Translations under genes and position numbers: made by a program
Notes under the pieces: model-generated
Databases searched by the model: none
What the model saw: only the letters and a program-made list of their open reading frames with translations
What the model was told of the DNA's origin: nothing
Source of the DNA: Coriobacteriia bacterium
GTDB taxonomy: Bacteria > Actinomycetota > Coriobacteriia > Anaerosomatales > SLCP01
Length of the DNA: 9,163 bases
Assembly: GCA_007123455.1 (NCBI GenBank)
Contig: SKKZ01000081.1
Location: forward strand, 1 to 9,163
Direction: 5' to 3'
In this document: in pieces, positions 1 to 5,639 of the stretch
How positions within the stretch are numbered: position 1 is the first letter of the stretch
Layout: the number at the start of each line of letters is the position of its first letter

Positions 1-1
1 G

Positions 2-142
2 AACGGCGAGCGCCTCGCCGCCACCATCGCCAAGGTCGAAGGCGATGACGTCACGCTCGACTTCAACCACCCGCTCGCGGGCAAAGGGCTGACATTCGAG
101 ATCGAGCTTGTCGAGATCGTCGAAAGCTCGCCCGAAGAGTAG
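2..142 (+). CDS. SlyD-type FKBP peptidyl-prolyl cis-trans isomerase, C-terminal part (5' end outside window)
   Basis: Only the last 46 residues and the TAG stop are inside the window. They read NGERLAATIAKVEGDD, then VTLDFNHPLAGKGLTFEIEL, then VEIVESSPEE. The D-x-NHPLAGK-x-L-x-F block followed by an alternating I/E-rich strand is the signature of the last FKBP beta strands in SlyD-like enzymes, where the insert-in-flap domain joins back to the FKBP core. By family knowledge such proteins speed proline isomerisation and act as cytoplasmic folding helpers. SlyD of enterobacteria also has a His-rich metal-binding tail. This protein instead ends in a short acidic tail with no histidines, so a nickel-delivery role is not supported. 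A GC-rich hairpin lies 25 nt downstream. The family call is firm from the motif; the subtype is less certain because the N-terminal active site is not visible. Confidence 0.9.
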   Translation, partial: NGERLAATIAKVEGDDVTLDFNHPLAGKGLTFEIELVEIVESSPEE

Positions 143-167
143 TTCGTGCAGCGCTCCGGCACGCAAG

Positions 168-202
168 ACGCCCCCGGTCCGTACTCCACGGCCGGGGGCG
201 TC
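168..202. terminator. GC-rich hairpin between convergent genes
   Basis: GACGCCCCCGG (168-178) pairs perfectly over 11 bp with CCGGGGGCGTC (192-202), leaving a 13-nt loop. It sits 25 nt after the stop of the SlyD-like gene and 20 nt beyond the stop of the convergent small membrane protein gene. No run of T follows on either strand, so it is not a classical intrinsic terminator. T-poor hairpins are common between convergent genes in high-GC bacteria, and this one could serve both directions. Confidence 0.6.
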
Positions 203-222
203 CGCGATTCCGGTGAATGGTT

Positions 223-654
223 TCAGTCGCCGGGATGACCTTCGAGGGTGCAGATCATCTGCATCCTCGAGGCAAGCAGGAAGAGCACAGCGGCCAGAAG
301 CATCGGGCCGATGAGTGCGATGCCCATGATGATCCACAGGGCGACGGTCCATCCCGCGATCACGCCCCATACGACCACGCCGACTACAGCGACCACCAGA
401 ATCAGGGCCGCAAGCTTCTCGTAGAACAGCCCGACGACAAAGACGAGTACGGCGGCGGACAGCGGAAGAAGCGCACTCCCGGCCGCAGACACGACCTCGT
501 CGAGCGTATAGGTGAAGTCGGTATACTTGGCTGCGGTCTCGGACGCGAACAGCATGACCGTCCATACCAGACCGCCCACTACCACGAACGCACGTGCTAA
601 CAAGCGCTCCACATTCATACGCTCTTGCTTACACGTTCTCGCCATGAGCTCCAT
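223..654 (-). CDS. Small four-helix integral membrane protein, function unknown
   Basis: I do not recognise this 143-residue protein. It has a short charged N-terminus (residues 1-20, with several Arg/Lys) and about four hydrophobic segments at roughly 22-38, 58-77, 80-99 and 103-128. A polar loop with acidic and aromatic residues (about 39-55) follows the first segment, and the C-terminal tail is short and polar with one Cys (135). There is no lipobox or enzymatic motif. The ATG at 654 is chosen because AGGGGG lies 7 nt upstream; an internal ATG at 618 (residue 13) has only a weak AAGCAAGAG upstream and is the alternative. On the same strand a TATAAA at 735-730 could be a -10 box, leaving a leader of about 70 nt; no good -35 box is visible. 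It is monocistronic and convergent with the SlyD-like gene. The coding call rests on hydrophobic pattern and ribosome binding site rather than homology. Confidence 0.75.
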   Translation of the reverse strand: MELMARTCKQERMNVERLLARAFVVVGGLVWTVMLFASETAAKYTDFTYTLDEVVSAAGSALLPLSAAVLVFVVGLFYEKLAALILVVAVVGVVVWGVIAGWTVALWIIMGIALIGPMLLAAVLFLLASRMQMICTLEGHPGD

Positions 655-729
655 GATCGATCCCCCTAGGACGTCAATGCGGACGAAGAGCCTCTTCTGC
701 GTACAGACCCTCTGATCTATCCTGCTGCA

Positions 730-735
730 TTTATA
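730..735 (-). promoter_or_regulatory. Possible -10 box for the small membrane protein gene
   Basis: Read on the minus strand this is TATAAA, followed by T, in an otherwise GC-rich stretch. It lies about 76 nt before the chosen ATG at 654. No recognisable TTGACA-like hexamer is present 16-18 nt upstream, so the call rests on the -10 match and the A/T island alone. Confidence 0.3.
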
Positions 736-849
736 CCCCTCGGCGGCCTCGGACGCGAGTGGGCGGTCACCGCCGCCTCGTGTCCGGCCGCCTCATTCTG
801 CAGCCTGCTCCTGCCCCAACCTGGGAACATATCCTATATACCACCTGCC

Positions 850-855
850 GAGGAG
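850..855 (+). promoter_or_regulatory. Ribosome binding site fixing the lipoprotein start
   Basis: GAGGAG ends 5 nt before ATG 861. It decides against the longer GTG-initiated frame from 759, and its position shows that no N-terminal Tat segment is missed: even the longer frame contains no RR motif followed by a hydrophobic run in its first 34 residues. Confidence 0.75.
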
Positions 856-860
856 TATCC

Positions 861-1556
861 ATGCCCCGTATCTGTCGGCTCCCTCTCGTCCTGACCGCAC
901 TGGCTACTGCTCTGCTGCTCCCCGGATGCACGGCCTTCCCGAGTACCGATGGGCCGGGTCTGCATTCCGGCGACTCTCCGTCGACTCTCGAGCGCGTCGA
1001 GGTTCGCGAGTACGAGGGCCAGGACCTCTCGTCTATCGATGACTTCCGGGAGAACTCGATCGCCGGACCCCAACGAGTCGATCGACAGTCGTATAGACTC
1101 GGCATCTCGGGTCTTGTCAGCGATCCCGTAGAGCTGGCCTACGGCGAGGTCCTCGATGAGCGCACGTACGAGAAGGTCGTGACACTCGACTGCGTCGAGG
1201 GATGGAGCGTAGACATACTCTGGGAGGGCGTGCTCATCCGGGACCTGATCGAGCAGGCAGGCCCGCTCCCGGCGGCAAACACCGTGGTTCTTCGTGCGGT
1301 CGACGGCTACTCGACCTCGCTGCCCCTCGACTACCTGCTCGACAACGAGATCCTGCTCGCCCACTCGATGAACGGCGTTGAGCTGCCGCCGGAACGCGGG
1401 TTCCCCTTCCAGCTCGTCGCCGAGGACAAGTGGGGCTACAAGTGGATCAAGTGGGTCGAGGAGATGGAACTCACTGACGACCCGACCTACCGCGGATACT
1501 GGGAAAGCCGGGGCTACAGCAACTCGGGGGACCGCGACGAGAGTTCGCGCGAGTAG
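861..1556 (+). CDS. Lipoprotein with oxidoreductase molybdopterin-binding (sulfite oxidase/YedY-like) domain
   Basis: The 231-residue product begins with a lipoprotein signal: basic N-terminus (MPRICR), a hydrophobic run to residue 20, and lipobox L-L-P-G-C with Cys23. A Ser/Pro/Gly linker follows, then from about residue 78 a compact domain of the oxidoreductase molybdopterin-binding family (PF00174 type). Key points are TLDCVEGWS (107-115), where Cys111 matches the molybdenum-ligand Cys of YedY/sulfite oxidase; WEGVLIRDLI (121-130); GFPFQLV (180-186); and WGYKWIKWVEEMEL (191-204) ending in GYWESRGYS (212-220), typical of the family C-terminus. It should be a membrane-anchored extracytoplasmic redox protein; substrate and electron partner are not evident, and no heme or partner gene adjoins. 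ATG 861 is chosen because GAGGAG lies 5 nt upstream and the signal peptide starts there. Oddly there is no twin-arginine motif, although family members normally cross folded through Tat. Confidence 0.9.
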   Translation: MPRICRLPLVLTALATALLLPGCTAFPSTDGPGLHSGDSPSTLERVEVREYEGQDLSSIDDFRENSIAGPQRVDRQSYRLGISGLVSDPVELAYGEVLDERTYEKVVTLDCVEGWSVDILWEGVLIRDLIEQAGPLPAANTVVLRAVDGYSTSLPLDYLLDNEILLAHSMNGVELPPERGFPFQLVAEDKWGYKWIKWVEEMELTDDPTYRGYWESRGYSNSGDRDESSRE

Positions 1557-1593
1557 CGGGACGGCGGCCACTACGAGCGCTGATGACCCCGAC

Positions 1594-2268
1594 CTAGCCG
1601 GGCGTGATGACCGCCAGCATGACCGCCAGCACGTGACAGGCGCTGCCTGCCAGTACGAACACATGCCATACCGCGTGCATGTACGGAACGCTCTTGAGCA
1701 CGTAGAAGATGGTGCCCAGCGTGTACGCCAGGCCACCGGCGACGAGCAGCCAGAGTCCCACGGGGTCGAGGTTCTCGCGCAGCGGCCCGATCATGAGCAC
1801 CGCGAGCCAACCCATTCCGAGGTAGACGGCCGCCGAGAGCCACCCGGGACGATACGTCCAGAGTCCCTCGAGCGAGATTCCGACGAGGGCCAGGCCCCAC
1901 ACGAGAATGAACATCCGCCATCCGCCTTCATCGGCAAGCGTGACCAGCGTGAACGGCGTGTACGTACCGGCGATGAGGAGATAGATGCCTGCGTGGTCGA
2001 GCACTTTGAAGATGTGCTTGACCCTCGGCCAGGGGAAACTGTGGTAGAGCGTTGAGGCCGTATAGAGGAGCACGAGAGAGAGGCCGAAAACGATAGCGCT
2101 CGCAAGCTGACGCGGGTCATCGTTGCGGGCGGCGAACGTGACGAGCAACGTGAATGCGACGATGCCGAAGAGCGCACCCAGCCCGTGCGTCACCGCATTG
2201 GCGACTTCCTCGCCCACGCTATACGTGCGCCGCGACCGGGCCGACAGCCCGTTGGCGGTGTTCTCCAT
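1594..2268 (-). CDS. Hemolysin III family (HlyIII/PAQR) membrane protein
   Basis: The 224-residue protein has the seven-helix organisation and conserved residues of the bacterial HlyIII/YqfA branch of the PAQR/CREST superfamily. Visible motifs are YSVGEEVANAVTHGLGA (16-32), the S-x3-H motif in STLYH (72-76), DHAGIYLLIAGTYTPF (91-106) and, near the C-terminus, PYMHAVWHVFVLAGSACH (195-212). His76, Asp91, His198 and His202 match the superfamily metal site, consistent with a buried zinc and possible hydrolase-like chemistry. Cytolytic activity is named from one Bacillus protein and should not be assumed. Length fits the family. ATG 2268 is preferred because GGGAG lies 8 nt upstream; an in-frame TTG at 2292 has no Shine-Dalgarno. 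It is the second gene after a small secreted protein on the same strand, 16 nt downstream, and converges on the molybdopterin lipoprotein gene with 37 nt between stops. Confidence 0.93.
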   Translation of the reverse strand: MENTANGLSARSRRTYSVGEEVANAVTHGLGALFGIVAFTLLVTFAARNDDPRQLASAIVFGLSLVLLYTASTLYHSFPWPRVKHIFKVLDHAGIYLLIAGTYTPFTLVTLADEGGWRMFILVWGLALVGISLEGLWTYRPGWLSAAVYLGMGWLAVLMIGPLRENLDPVGLWLLVAGGLAYTLGTIFYVLKSVPYMHAVWHVFVLAGSACHVLAVMLAVITPG

Positions 2269-2284
2269 GTACCAGGCTCCCGCT

Positions 2285-2527
2285 TCAGACAATCTGTCGA
2301 TGCTGCTGCATTATGCATGCTACACCGTGCCCGCCGGGAGCGACAGCCGGCCTGAGACCGGGAACCGGGCGCTTGATCCAGATCCGGACCGCCCGTGTGA
2401 CTGCTTCCGCTTCGCGCGCGATGACGATCGGGGGGACCTCAGCCGGGCCGTGAACGACCGCGGACGATCCCGCCGAGAGCGTGAGCACGATGCCGAGCGC
2501 GATGATGATGTTCTTGACGGGCGACAC
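2285..2527 (-). CDS. Small secreted or membrane-anchored protein, unknown; possible frameshift near its 3' end
   Basis: I do not recognise this 80-residue product. GTG 2527 is preceded by GGAGG at 10 nt, a clear ribosome binding site. Residues 4-24 (VKNIIIALGIVLTLSAGSSA) form a signal peptide or single anchor; A-G-S-S-A could be a signal peptidase site. The rest is short, with an amphipathic stretch around AREAEAVTRAVRIWIKRP (37-54). Codon bias is typical to about codon 52 and then decays: the last 15 codons include GGT, GTA, GCA, ATA, CAT, CGA and ATT. In the next frame the sequence from about 2370 down to a TAG at 2320-2322 keeps mostly G/C third positions. The authentic protein may therefore be about 67 residues and shifted there, either by a mutation or a sequencing error. 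It lies 16 nt before the HlyIII gene and probably shares its transcript. Confidence 0.55.
   Translation of the reverse strand: MSPVKNIIIALGIVLTLSAGSSAVVHGPAEVPPIVIAREAEAVTRAVRIWIKRPVPGLRPAVAPGGHGVACIMQQHRQIV
2310..2315 (-). promoter_or_regulatory. Possible -10 box directly upstream of the hlyIII-type gene
   Basis: CATAAT reads on the minus strand, about 42 nt before the HlyIII ATG, inside an A/T-richer patch (TGCATTATGCATGC on plus). It overlaps the low-bias 3' end of the small gene upstream. No matching -35 is visible at the expected distance, so this is a weak call. It matters mainly because a promoter here would fit the idea that the upstream gene originally stopped at 2320. Confidence 0.25.
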
Positions 2528-2596
2528 GATTCTGCGACCTCCGAAATGCTGGTGATTCCTACTCCACCTGCATCATCGGAGGCGCTGGTTGTGTAG

Positions 2597-2635
2597 CGGT
2601 GGCACCGTGACAACGGGCCGGTGACATTCGGTGAC
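2597..2635. repeat. Cluster of GGTGAC-type repeats and a short palindrome
   Basis: GGTGAC occurs at 2620-2625 and again at 2630-2635, exactly 10 nt apart. A related CGTGAC lies at 2606-2611, overlapping the edge of an 11-nt palindrome, CGGTG-G-CACCG (2597-2607). The cluster lies between the tautomerase stop and the start of the small secreted gene, 70-108 nt upstream of the latter on its strand. One helical turn between copies is what a DNA-binding protein on one face would need, but the segment could equally contribute to termination of the tautomerase transcript. Confidence 0.3.
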
Positions 2636-2681
2636 GTGCAGGCAACGCCGCCACGGAAAGTCGAATCCGGTCGTGTTCACT

Positions 2682-3041
2682 TCACTCCGGAGTCTCGCCG
2701 CCGATACAGAAGCACTCGGACGACGGATCGTGCACCACGACCATGATGTCGCCTGCCTCTATACCGGGCTCCACTCCGAGACGGGCGACCACCTCGCTGT
2801 AGAGGGAGCGCTTGAGCTCGGCATCCCGGCCCGGCAGCATCGTGATCTCGATTATGGTGAGCCGGTCGGCCTGCTTGCCCGGGGCGTCGATGTCTTCGGG
2901 GACACTCTCCACGATGCGCTGCATCACCCGGCTCTCAGGCACGCCGAGCGCTCCGGAGATCGCCTCCCGTACCCCGTGGAGCAGCGCGCGCTTGTACACG
3001 GTGGACTTACCTGACTGGATATCTATGCGGACGATAGGCAT
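2682..3041 (-). CDS. Tautomerase family protein (4-oxalocrotonate tautomerase superfamily, Tautomerase_2-like)
   Basis: The 119-residue protein starts MPIVRIDIQSGKS, so the residue after the initiator is Pro, the general base that defines the tautomerase superfamily. Next come a helix (VYKRALLHGVREAISGALGV, 15-34), a PESRVMQRIVE block (35-45) and a beta strand RLTIIEITMLPGRDAELKRS (60-79), the IEITM-x-PGR-x-x-x-x-K pattern of Tautomerase_2 proteins. The length is about twice that of 4-oxalocrotonate tautomerase and fits single-chain members that assemble as trimers. Substrate is unknown; these enzymes isomerise keto-enol groups or act on halogenated acrylates. The C-terminus reads ECFCIGGETPE, with Cys110 and Cys112 where relatives usually carry a Trp-containing motif. 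ATG 3041 has GGAGG 4 nt upstream. It is divergent from the acylphosphatase gene across 64 nt. Confidence 0.88.
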   Translation of the reverse strand: MPIVRIDIQSGKSTVYKRALLHGVREAISGALGVPESRVMQRIVESVPEDIDAPGKQADRLTIIEITMLPGRDAELKRSLYSEVVARLGVEPGIEAGDIMVVVHDPSSECFCIGGETPE

Positions 3042-3105
3042 GGGCCCTCCTCGGCTGGCGTGACGGGAATATACCCCTGCGGGAGGTAACGGGGAACGGA
3101 GGCGG
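3042..3105. promoter_or_regulatory. Divergent promoter spacer with one shared A/T island
   Basis: The only A/T-rich patch in this 64-nt spacer is GGGAATATACCCC (3065-3077). On the minus strand it offers TATATT (3073-3068), 17 nt from TTCCCC (3096-3091), giving a leader of about 20 nt to the tautomerase ATG. On the plus strand TATACC (3070-3075) could serve the acylphosphatase. The two -10 boxes would overlap, so the two genes may compete for or share polymerase access. The -35 matches are poor. Confidence 0.35.
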
Positions 3106-3387
3106 ATGGTGAGCGCGACGGTGCGGCGTCACGTATGGGTGAGCGGTGTGGTGCAGGGCGTCTTCTTCCGGGCCTCTACCATAGAGACCGCCAAGGAGCT
3201 GGGCTTGCACGGATGGGTGCGCAACCTCCCCGACGGGCGCGTCGAGGCGGTGTTCGAGGGGCCTCCCGACGCGGTCGATTCAGCGATCGCGTGGTCTCGG
3301 CGCGGTCCGGAACGGGCGGCCGTCGAGCAAGTCGACGTCGTTGAAGAAGAGCCCGAGGGGCTTCGCGGATTCCGGGCGCGGGGGTGA
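3106..3387 (+). CDS. acyP: Acylphosphatase
   Basis: The 93-residue protein carries the full acylphosphatase fold signature. HVWVSGVVQGVFFR (9-22) includes the phosphate-binding loop ending in catalytic Arg22. GWVRNLPDGRVEAVFEG (36-52) includes Asn40, the residue that orients the attacking water. The usual C-terminal pattern W-x-x-x-GP-x-x-A-x-V then EEPEGLRGF closes the sheet. The family hydrolyses the carboxyl-phosphate bond of acyl phosphates such as acetyl phosphate and 1,3-bisphosphoglycerate in the cytoplasm. Length is standard. ATG 3106 lies only 4 nt after GGAG within GGAGGCGG, so the GTG one codon later (3109) is an equally possible start. It stands 91 nt before the exporter operon on the same strand, with no clear terminator between, so read-through is possible. 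Confidence 0.95.
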   Translation: MVSATVRRHVWVSGVVQGVFFRASTIETAKELGLHGWVRNLPDGRVEAVFEGPPDAVDSAIAWSRRGPERAAVEQVDVVEEEPEGLRGFRARG

Positions 3388-3478
3388 TCGTGACAGCTTC
3401 GGCGCCGTCCGTGCATCAGAACCGGCGCAAAGTGTATCCTGATGTGCGGACCTGCCCGCCGCCGCGAAGGAGTCCGGT
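3388..3478 (+). promoter_or_regulatory. Spacer before the exporter operon with a weak promoter candidate
   Basis: In this 91-nt spacer the best -10 match is TATCCT (3435-3440), about 38 nt before the ATPase start. The hexamer 17 nt upstream is TGCATC, a poor -35. GAAGGAG ends 6 nt before GTG 3479 and is the ribosome binding site of the ATPase gene. I see no strong hairpin that would end the acylphosphatase transcript, and no regulator-type palindrome. Confidence 0.3.
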
Positions 3479-4429
3479 GTGAGCGCTGCCACCATCCCCG
3501 TGCTGTCCTGCAGTGGACTGGAAAAGCGATTCGGGGAACTGACCGCTGTCGACGGGGTCGGGTTCGACATAGCCGCCGGCGAGACGTACGGGCTGCTCGG
3601 CCCGAACGGCGCCGGAAAGACGACGACCATATCCATGGTGTGCGGCCTGCTCGAACGGGATGCAGGGGACGTCCGGGTCCTCGGCACTCCGCTGACAACG
3701 CGAAGCGTCTCGCCCAAACGCGGAATCGGCTACGTCCCGCAGGACATAGCTATCTACCCGGACCTCAGCGCGCGCGAGAATCTCACGTTCTTCGGACGCC
3801 TCTACGGGCTGTCCGGGTCCGATCTGTCGGCACGAGTCGATCACGTGCTCGAACTCATCGGCCTGGCAGACCGTGCGCGCGAACGCTCCGACCAGTTCTC
3901 CGGCGGCATGAAGCGCCGTCTCAACATCGGCGTCGGCCTGCTGCACGAACCACATCTCCTGGTGCTCGACGAACCGACCGTGGGCGTCGACCCTCAGAGC
4001 CGCAATGCGATTCTCGAGAGCGTCGATTCGCTCGGCAGCCAGGGAATGGCGGTCCTCTACACCACCCACTACATGGAAGAAGCCGAGCGCCTGTGCGATC
4101 GAATCGGCATCATCGATCACGGGAGGATCGTCGCCGAGGGCACACGCCGGGAGCTTGTCGAGCTCGTGGGCGAGCGCGATCGCGTGCGACTCTCTGCGAC
4201 AGGCGAACTCGACGGAGCGGTACGGGCCCTCGAGCAGTTGCCCCGGGTCATGCAGGCCGACACGGCGGACCATGGTCTCGATCTCATCGTCGACGGGGCC
4301 GCCGACATGCTCACGACGATACTCGCGACGGTGACAGAAGCGCATGTCACCGTTACGACCGTCGCCGTCGACGAGCCCAACCTCGAGGCGGTCTTCCTGC
4401 ACCTCACCGGCCGCGCGTTGCGGGACTGA
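3479..4429 (+). CDS. ABC transporter ATP-binding protein (ABC-2 / DrrA-type exporter)
   Basis: This 316-residue cytoplasmic ATPase has all nucleotide-binding motifs: Walker A GPNGAGKTT (41-49), Q-loop YVPQ with Gln88, signature SGGMK (141-145), Walker B LLVLDE (160-165), D-loop GVDP (169-172) and switch His197 in TTHYMEE. Residues 1-225 are the ABC domain. The C-terminal 90 residues form the extra domain common in DrrA/CcmA-like exporter ATPases, ending in EPNLEAVFLHLTGRALRD, where the DEPxLEDVFLxLTG pattern is diagnostic of ABC-2 drug, lipid or polysaccharide exporters. GTG 3479 is supported by AAGGAG 6 nt upstream. The permease gene follows 4 nt after the stop, so expression is coupled. It should dimerise and drive the two permeases encoded next. 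Substrate is not predictable; drug, lipid or peptide export are all possible. Confidence 0.96.
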   Translation: MSAATIPVLSCSGLEKRFGELTAVDGVGFDIAAGETYGLLGPNGAGKTTTISMVCGLLERDAGDVRVLGTPLTTRSVSPKRGIGYVPQDIAIYPDLSARENLTFFGRLYGLSGSDLSARVDHVLELIGLADRARERSDQFSGGMKRRLNIGVGLLHEPHLLVLDEPTVGVDPQSRNAILESVDSLGSQGMAVLYTTHYMEEAERLCDRIGIIDHGRIVAEGTRRELVELVGERDRVRLSATGELDGAVRALEQLPRVMQADTADHGLDLIVDGAADMLTTILATVTEAHVTVTTVAVDEPNLEAVFLHLTGRALRD

Positions 4430-4433
4430 GCCC

Positions 4434-5639
4434 GTGCGGACCGCACTGCTCATCGCCGGCAAGGACCTGAAGGAGCGGGCCCGCGACCGCTCGGTGTTCA
4501 TCTACGGCATCCTCGCCCCCCTCGGTCTGGCATTCATCTTCAGCTTCGTGTTCGGTCCGATCGAGAGTGCCACGTTCCACGCGACCTACGCCGTCGTGAA
4601 CGAGGACGGCGGTCCGATCGCCGACGCGTTCCTCGAGATGCTTGCGGGTCTCGAGGACGAAGGAATCGCGACCATCGTCGAAGTCGATTCCGCCACCGAG
4701 GCCGAAGAGTGGGTCGAACGCGGCTCCGATGCGTTCGCCGGAGACGAAGACGACCGCGCGAGCGCTGCCTTCCTGATCCCGGCCGGGCTCTCCGAGAGGC
4801 TGGTGTCGGGCGAGGGCGGCGAGATCACCGTCATCGGAGGAGCAGGCACTCAGCTCTCGTCCCAGGTCGCCTACTCGATCACGCAAGGCTTCGCTGCCGA
4901 GGTCGGTGCAGTGGAGGTAGCGGTCCGCACGGTACTCGCACACGGCGGGTCTGCCGACCCCGAGTCGGTCGGGCAGGTCACCGAGGCTGCCGCACAGACG
5001 CCGCTGCTGGCCACCGTCGACGACATCAGCGCCGACACCAGACAGCTGAAGCAGACTACCTATCTCGCCGCCGGCATGTCGGTCTTCTTCCTCTTCTTCA
5101 CGGTGTCGTTCGGTGTGAGCGGGCTGCTCGAGGAGCGCAAGGTCGGCACGATGGACCGCCTGCTCGCTGCTCCCGTCGACCGGCGCTCGATCATCCTCGG
5201 GAAGGCGATCACCTCGTTCGCCCTCGGCATCGCCAGTATGGCAGTGCTCGTCGTGGCCACCACGCTGTTGCTCGGGGCCGAGTGGGGCGACCCGTTGGGT
5301 GTGGCCCTGCTGGTCGTGGCCGTGGTCATCTCCGCGATGGGCATCCTCGGTGTGGTCGCGGCGACCGCGAAGACACAGGCCCAGGCGGAGAACTTCCAGG
5401 CGATCATCTCGCTCGTGCTCGCGTTTCTCGGCGGCACGTTCTTCTCGGTCTCACAGGTGGGTGGTTGGCTCGAGCGCCTCAGCCTCATCACACCGCACGC
5501 GTGGTTCCTGCGCGGACTCGGCGACCTGCAGGCAGGCGACGTATCCGCGGTCTTCCCGGCCGTCGCGGCACTGCTCGCATTCGGGGTCGTGACCGGAGGG
5601 GTCGCGTGGCCCTTCATGCGAAGGGCGGTCGAACGATGA
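4434..5639 (+). CDS. ABC-2 type transporter permease, first of two
   Basis: The 401-residue permease has the ABC-2 export layout: a cytoplasmic amphipathic start (MRTALLIAGKDLKERARDRS), TM1 at about 21-41, a large extracytoplasmic domain (about 42-205) and five helices near 210-230, 255-280, 286-312, 322-342 and 374-394. Between TM2 and TM3 lies the coupling segment EERKVGTMDRLLAAPVDRRS (233-252), which contacts the ATPase in this family; later come TPHAWFLRGLGDL (353-365) and the C-terminal basic tail. The outer domain is acidic and rich in Glu/Asp. GTG 4434 is chosen because it lies 4 nt after the ATPase stop and begins the expected N-terminal helix; an ATG at 4344 would overlap the ATPase by 86 nt and add a sequence unlike the family. 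The stop overlaps the next ATG as ATGA, so the two permeases are translationally coupled and probably form a heterodimer. Confidence 0.93.
   Translation: MRTALLIAGKDLKERARDRSVFIYGILAPLGLAFIFSFVFGPIESATFHATYAVVNEDGGPIADAFLEMLAGLEDEGIATIVEVDSATEAEEWVERGSDAFAGDEDDRASAAFLIPAGLSERLVSGEGGEITVIGGAGTQLSSQVAYSITQGFAAEVGAVEVAVRTVLAHGGSADPESVGQVTEAAAQTPLLATVDDISADTRQLKQTTYLAAGMSVFFLFFTVSFGVSGLLEERKVGTMDRLLAAPVDRRSIILGKAITSFALGIASMAVLVVATTLLLGAEWGDPLGVALLVVAVVISAMGILGVVAATAKTQAQAENFQAIISLVLAFLGGTFFSVSQVGGWLERLSLITPHAWFLRGLGDLQAGDVSAVFPAVAALLAFGVVTGGVAWPFMRRAVER

Larger units (their letters stand above)
655..860. other. Divergent intergenic region, 206 nt
   Basis: This gap separates the minus-strand membrane protein gene from the plus-strand lipoprotein gene and must hold both promoters. 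Two A/T islands are visible: CATTTATACC near 728-737 (TATAAA on the minus strand) and CATATCCTATATACC at 828-842, just before the ribosome binding site of the lipoprotein gene. TATCCT (830-835) or TATATA (835-840) could be a plus-strand -10, but neither has a convincing -35. A GTG-initiated extension of the lipoprotein frame from 759 crosses this region and is judged non-coding. I see no RNA gene or strong operator here. Confidence 0.5.

Noticed and set aside
759..860. GTG-initiated N-terminal extension of the lipoprotein
   Set aside because: It would put 34 residues before a complete signal peptide and lipobox, and the ribosome binding site fits ATG 861.
834..1736. Minus-strand open frame of 300 codons opposite the molybdopterin lipoprotein gene
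   Set aside because: The plus strand carries a clear lipobox and domain motifs. The minus product is Arg/Val-rich without motifs and also runs into the HlyIII gene out of frame.
1378..2055. Plus-strand open frame of 225 codons across the lipoprotein end and the HlyIII gene
   Set aside because: It is highly charged, without motifs, and opposite a protein with full HlyIII signatures.
3416..4501. Long minus-strand open frame (361 codons) opposite the ABC ATPase gene
   Set aside because: It mirrors a gene with all Walker and signature motifs. Its translation is low-complexity, rich in Arg, Gly and acidic residues, without domain motifs, and no ribosome binding site is apparent. Long antisense frames are expected in high-GC genes.
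4709..5635. Upstream extension of the second permease frame inside the first permease gene
   Set aside because: The extension is Arg/Gly/His-rich nonsense typical of a shifted high-GC frame. The ATG at 5636 in the ATGA overlap begins the expected permease N-terminus.
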